Positions 63,743 through 64,000 of a stretch of 64,000 nucleotides of DNA are shown here, piece by piece. Location: assembly GCF_022828255.1 (NCBI RefSeq), contig NZ_JAJQJW010000001.1:217984-281983 (forward strand). Direction: 5' to 3'. How positions within the stretch are numbered: position 1 is the first letter of the stretch; each line of letters opens with the position of its first letter. The notes under the pieces are model-generated. The model had not been told where the DNA came from and did not search any database. It saw nothing but the letters and a program-made list of their open reading frames with translations. The translations under genes and the position numbers were made by a program. Source of the stretch: Candidatus Nanosynbacter sp. TM7-075 (GTDB taxonomy: Bacteria; Patescibacteriota; Saccharimonadia; Saccharimonadales; Saccharimonadaceae).

Positions 63743-63955
63743 ATGAAAAAAATCTGGATCGTATTCATCATGATTATCACGGTTATCGTGATCATCATCA
63801 TCCCCGCCCTAGCAGGAGCCCTAGTCGGAGCCTTGGCTTCGCTCGTACTCGCCTTACCCACACTCCCCACAGCACTTATTGGAGCGCTGGGCGGTGCCTG
63901 CTCCGGGCTCGCATTCTTGCTGAATGCGAAAACAAACGGGAATAAAGGGCTGTAA
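63743..63955 (+). CDS. Tiny membrane protein (70 aa)
   Basis: Two hydrophobic stretches: Ile/Val-rich residues 4-25 and Ala/Leu/Gly-rich residues 28-60, ending NAKTNGNKGL. No family recognised. Gly- and Ala-rich helices resemble small pore-forming or toxin-like peptides, but this is inference only. Structured leader and distinct composition place it with the loci at 8985, 23344 and 46215. Confidence 0.6.
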   Translation: MKKIWIVFIMIITVIVIIIIPALAGALVGALASLVLALPTLPTALIGALGGACSGLAFLLNAKTNGNKGL

Positions 63956-64000
63956 AGCCCGCGGGAAGGAAACAGCTTGCCTAGAAGGCTGTAAAGCCTC
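63945..64000 (+). repeat. Repeated GGCT-GTAA-AGCC hairpins at the window end
   Basis: GGGCTgtaaAGCCC occurs at the end of the 63743 gene and AGGCTgtaaAGCCT again near 63987. The first includes the TAA stop. The element runs off the window. Confidence 0.5.

Overview
The window looks like a chromosomal segment of a host-associated Saccharibacteria (TM7, Patescibacteria/CPR). This is inferred from gene content and protein features, not from a database search. Evidence: small, tightly packed genes; a complete F-type ATP synthase operon with a NUDIX gene inside it; DnaX, RecR and an RNA m5U methyltransferase that lack their usual cysteine modules; a ribosomal protein L1 with a long N-terminal extension; and many genes with a TATAAT-like -10 box only 6-8 nt before the ATG (leaderless transcripts). 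A tRNA-Trp with anticodon CCA and ordinary TGA stops fit genetic code 11 and argue against Gracilibacteria/SR1 (code 25).

Layout. 1-1.5 kb: GH57 hydrolase (partial) and a glycogen-synthase-like glycosyltransferase. 1.6-4.2 kb: tRNA-Trp, P-loop kinase-like gene, YgjP-type metallopeptidase, PAS histidine kinase. 4.3-11.9 kb: secE-nusG, rplK, tsaC, eno, rplA and rplJ-rplL; the usual L11-L1-L10-L12 order is kept, but is interrupted by tsaC, eno and a GC-rich gene for a secreted Pro/Ser/Thr-rich wall-anchored protein. 12-14.5 kb: conserved hypotheticals and gene remnants. 14.5-19.8 kb: dnaX, dnaB, GT-C-like membrane protein, ybaB, recR. 19.8-24 kb: LPKTG surface protein, DHH phosphoesterase, putative zincin, and an unrecognised gene with a long folded leader. 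24-31 kb: cysS, AI-2E-family permease, NatAB-like ABC exporter, two-component system, GreA-like factor. 31-39.5 kb: a defence-like region with a GmrSD-like DUF262 nuclease and a type IIG/BcgI-like restriction-modification locus whose specificity part lies in the -1 frame. 39.5-46 kb: P-type ATPase and UvrD-like helicase-nuclease. 46.1-46.85 kb: a promoter, a 54-codon ORF and a roughly 470-nt hairpin-dense segment with two tRNA-like folds ending in GCCA, the strongest candidate here for an undescribed element. 46.9-56 kb: dus, a kinase-like hypothetical and the atp operon. 56-64 kb: glutaredoxin, ABC-F ATPase, smpB, two glycosyltransferases, hydrolase, exonuclease III, NAD(P)HX dehydratase-like gene and a tiny membrane protein.

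How it fits together. Housekeeping genes (translation, replication, ATP synthase) are interspersed with cell-surface and envelope genes and a restriction locus. Four loci (8.85-10.6, 23.1-24.05, 46.1-46.85 and 63.6-64.0 kb) differ from the rest: each has a consensus -35/-10 promoter, a long hairpin-rich leader, codon usage richer in C- and G-ending codons, and no recognisable conserved product. They look like acquired or specially regulated genes. All motif and fold calls were made by eye; no search, folding program or alignment was run.
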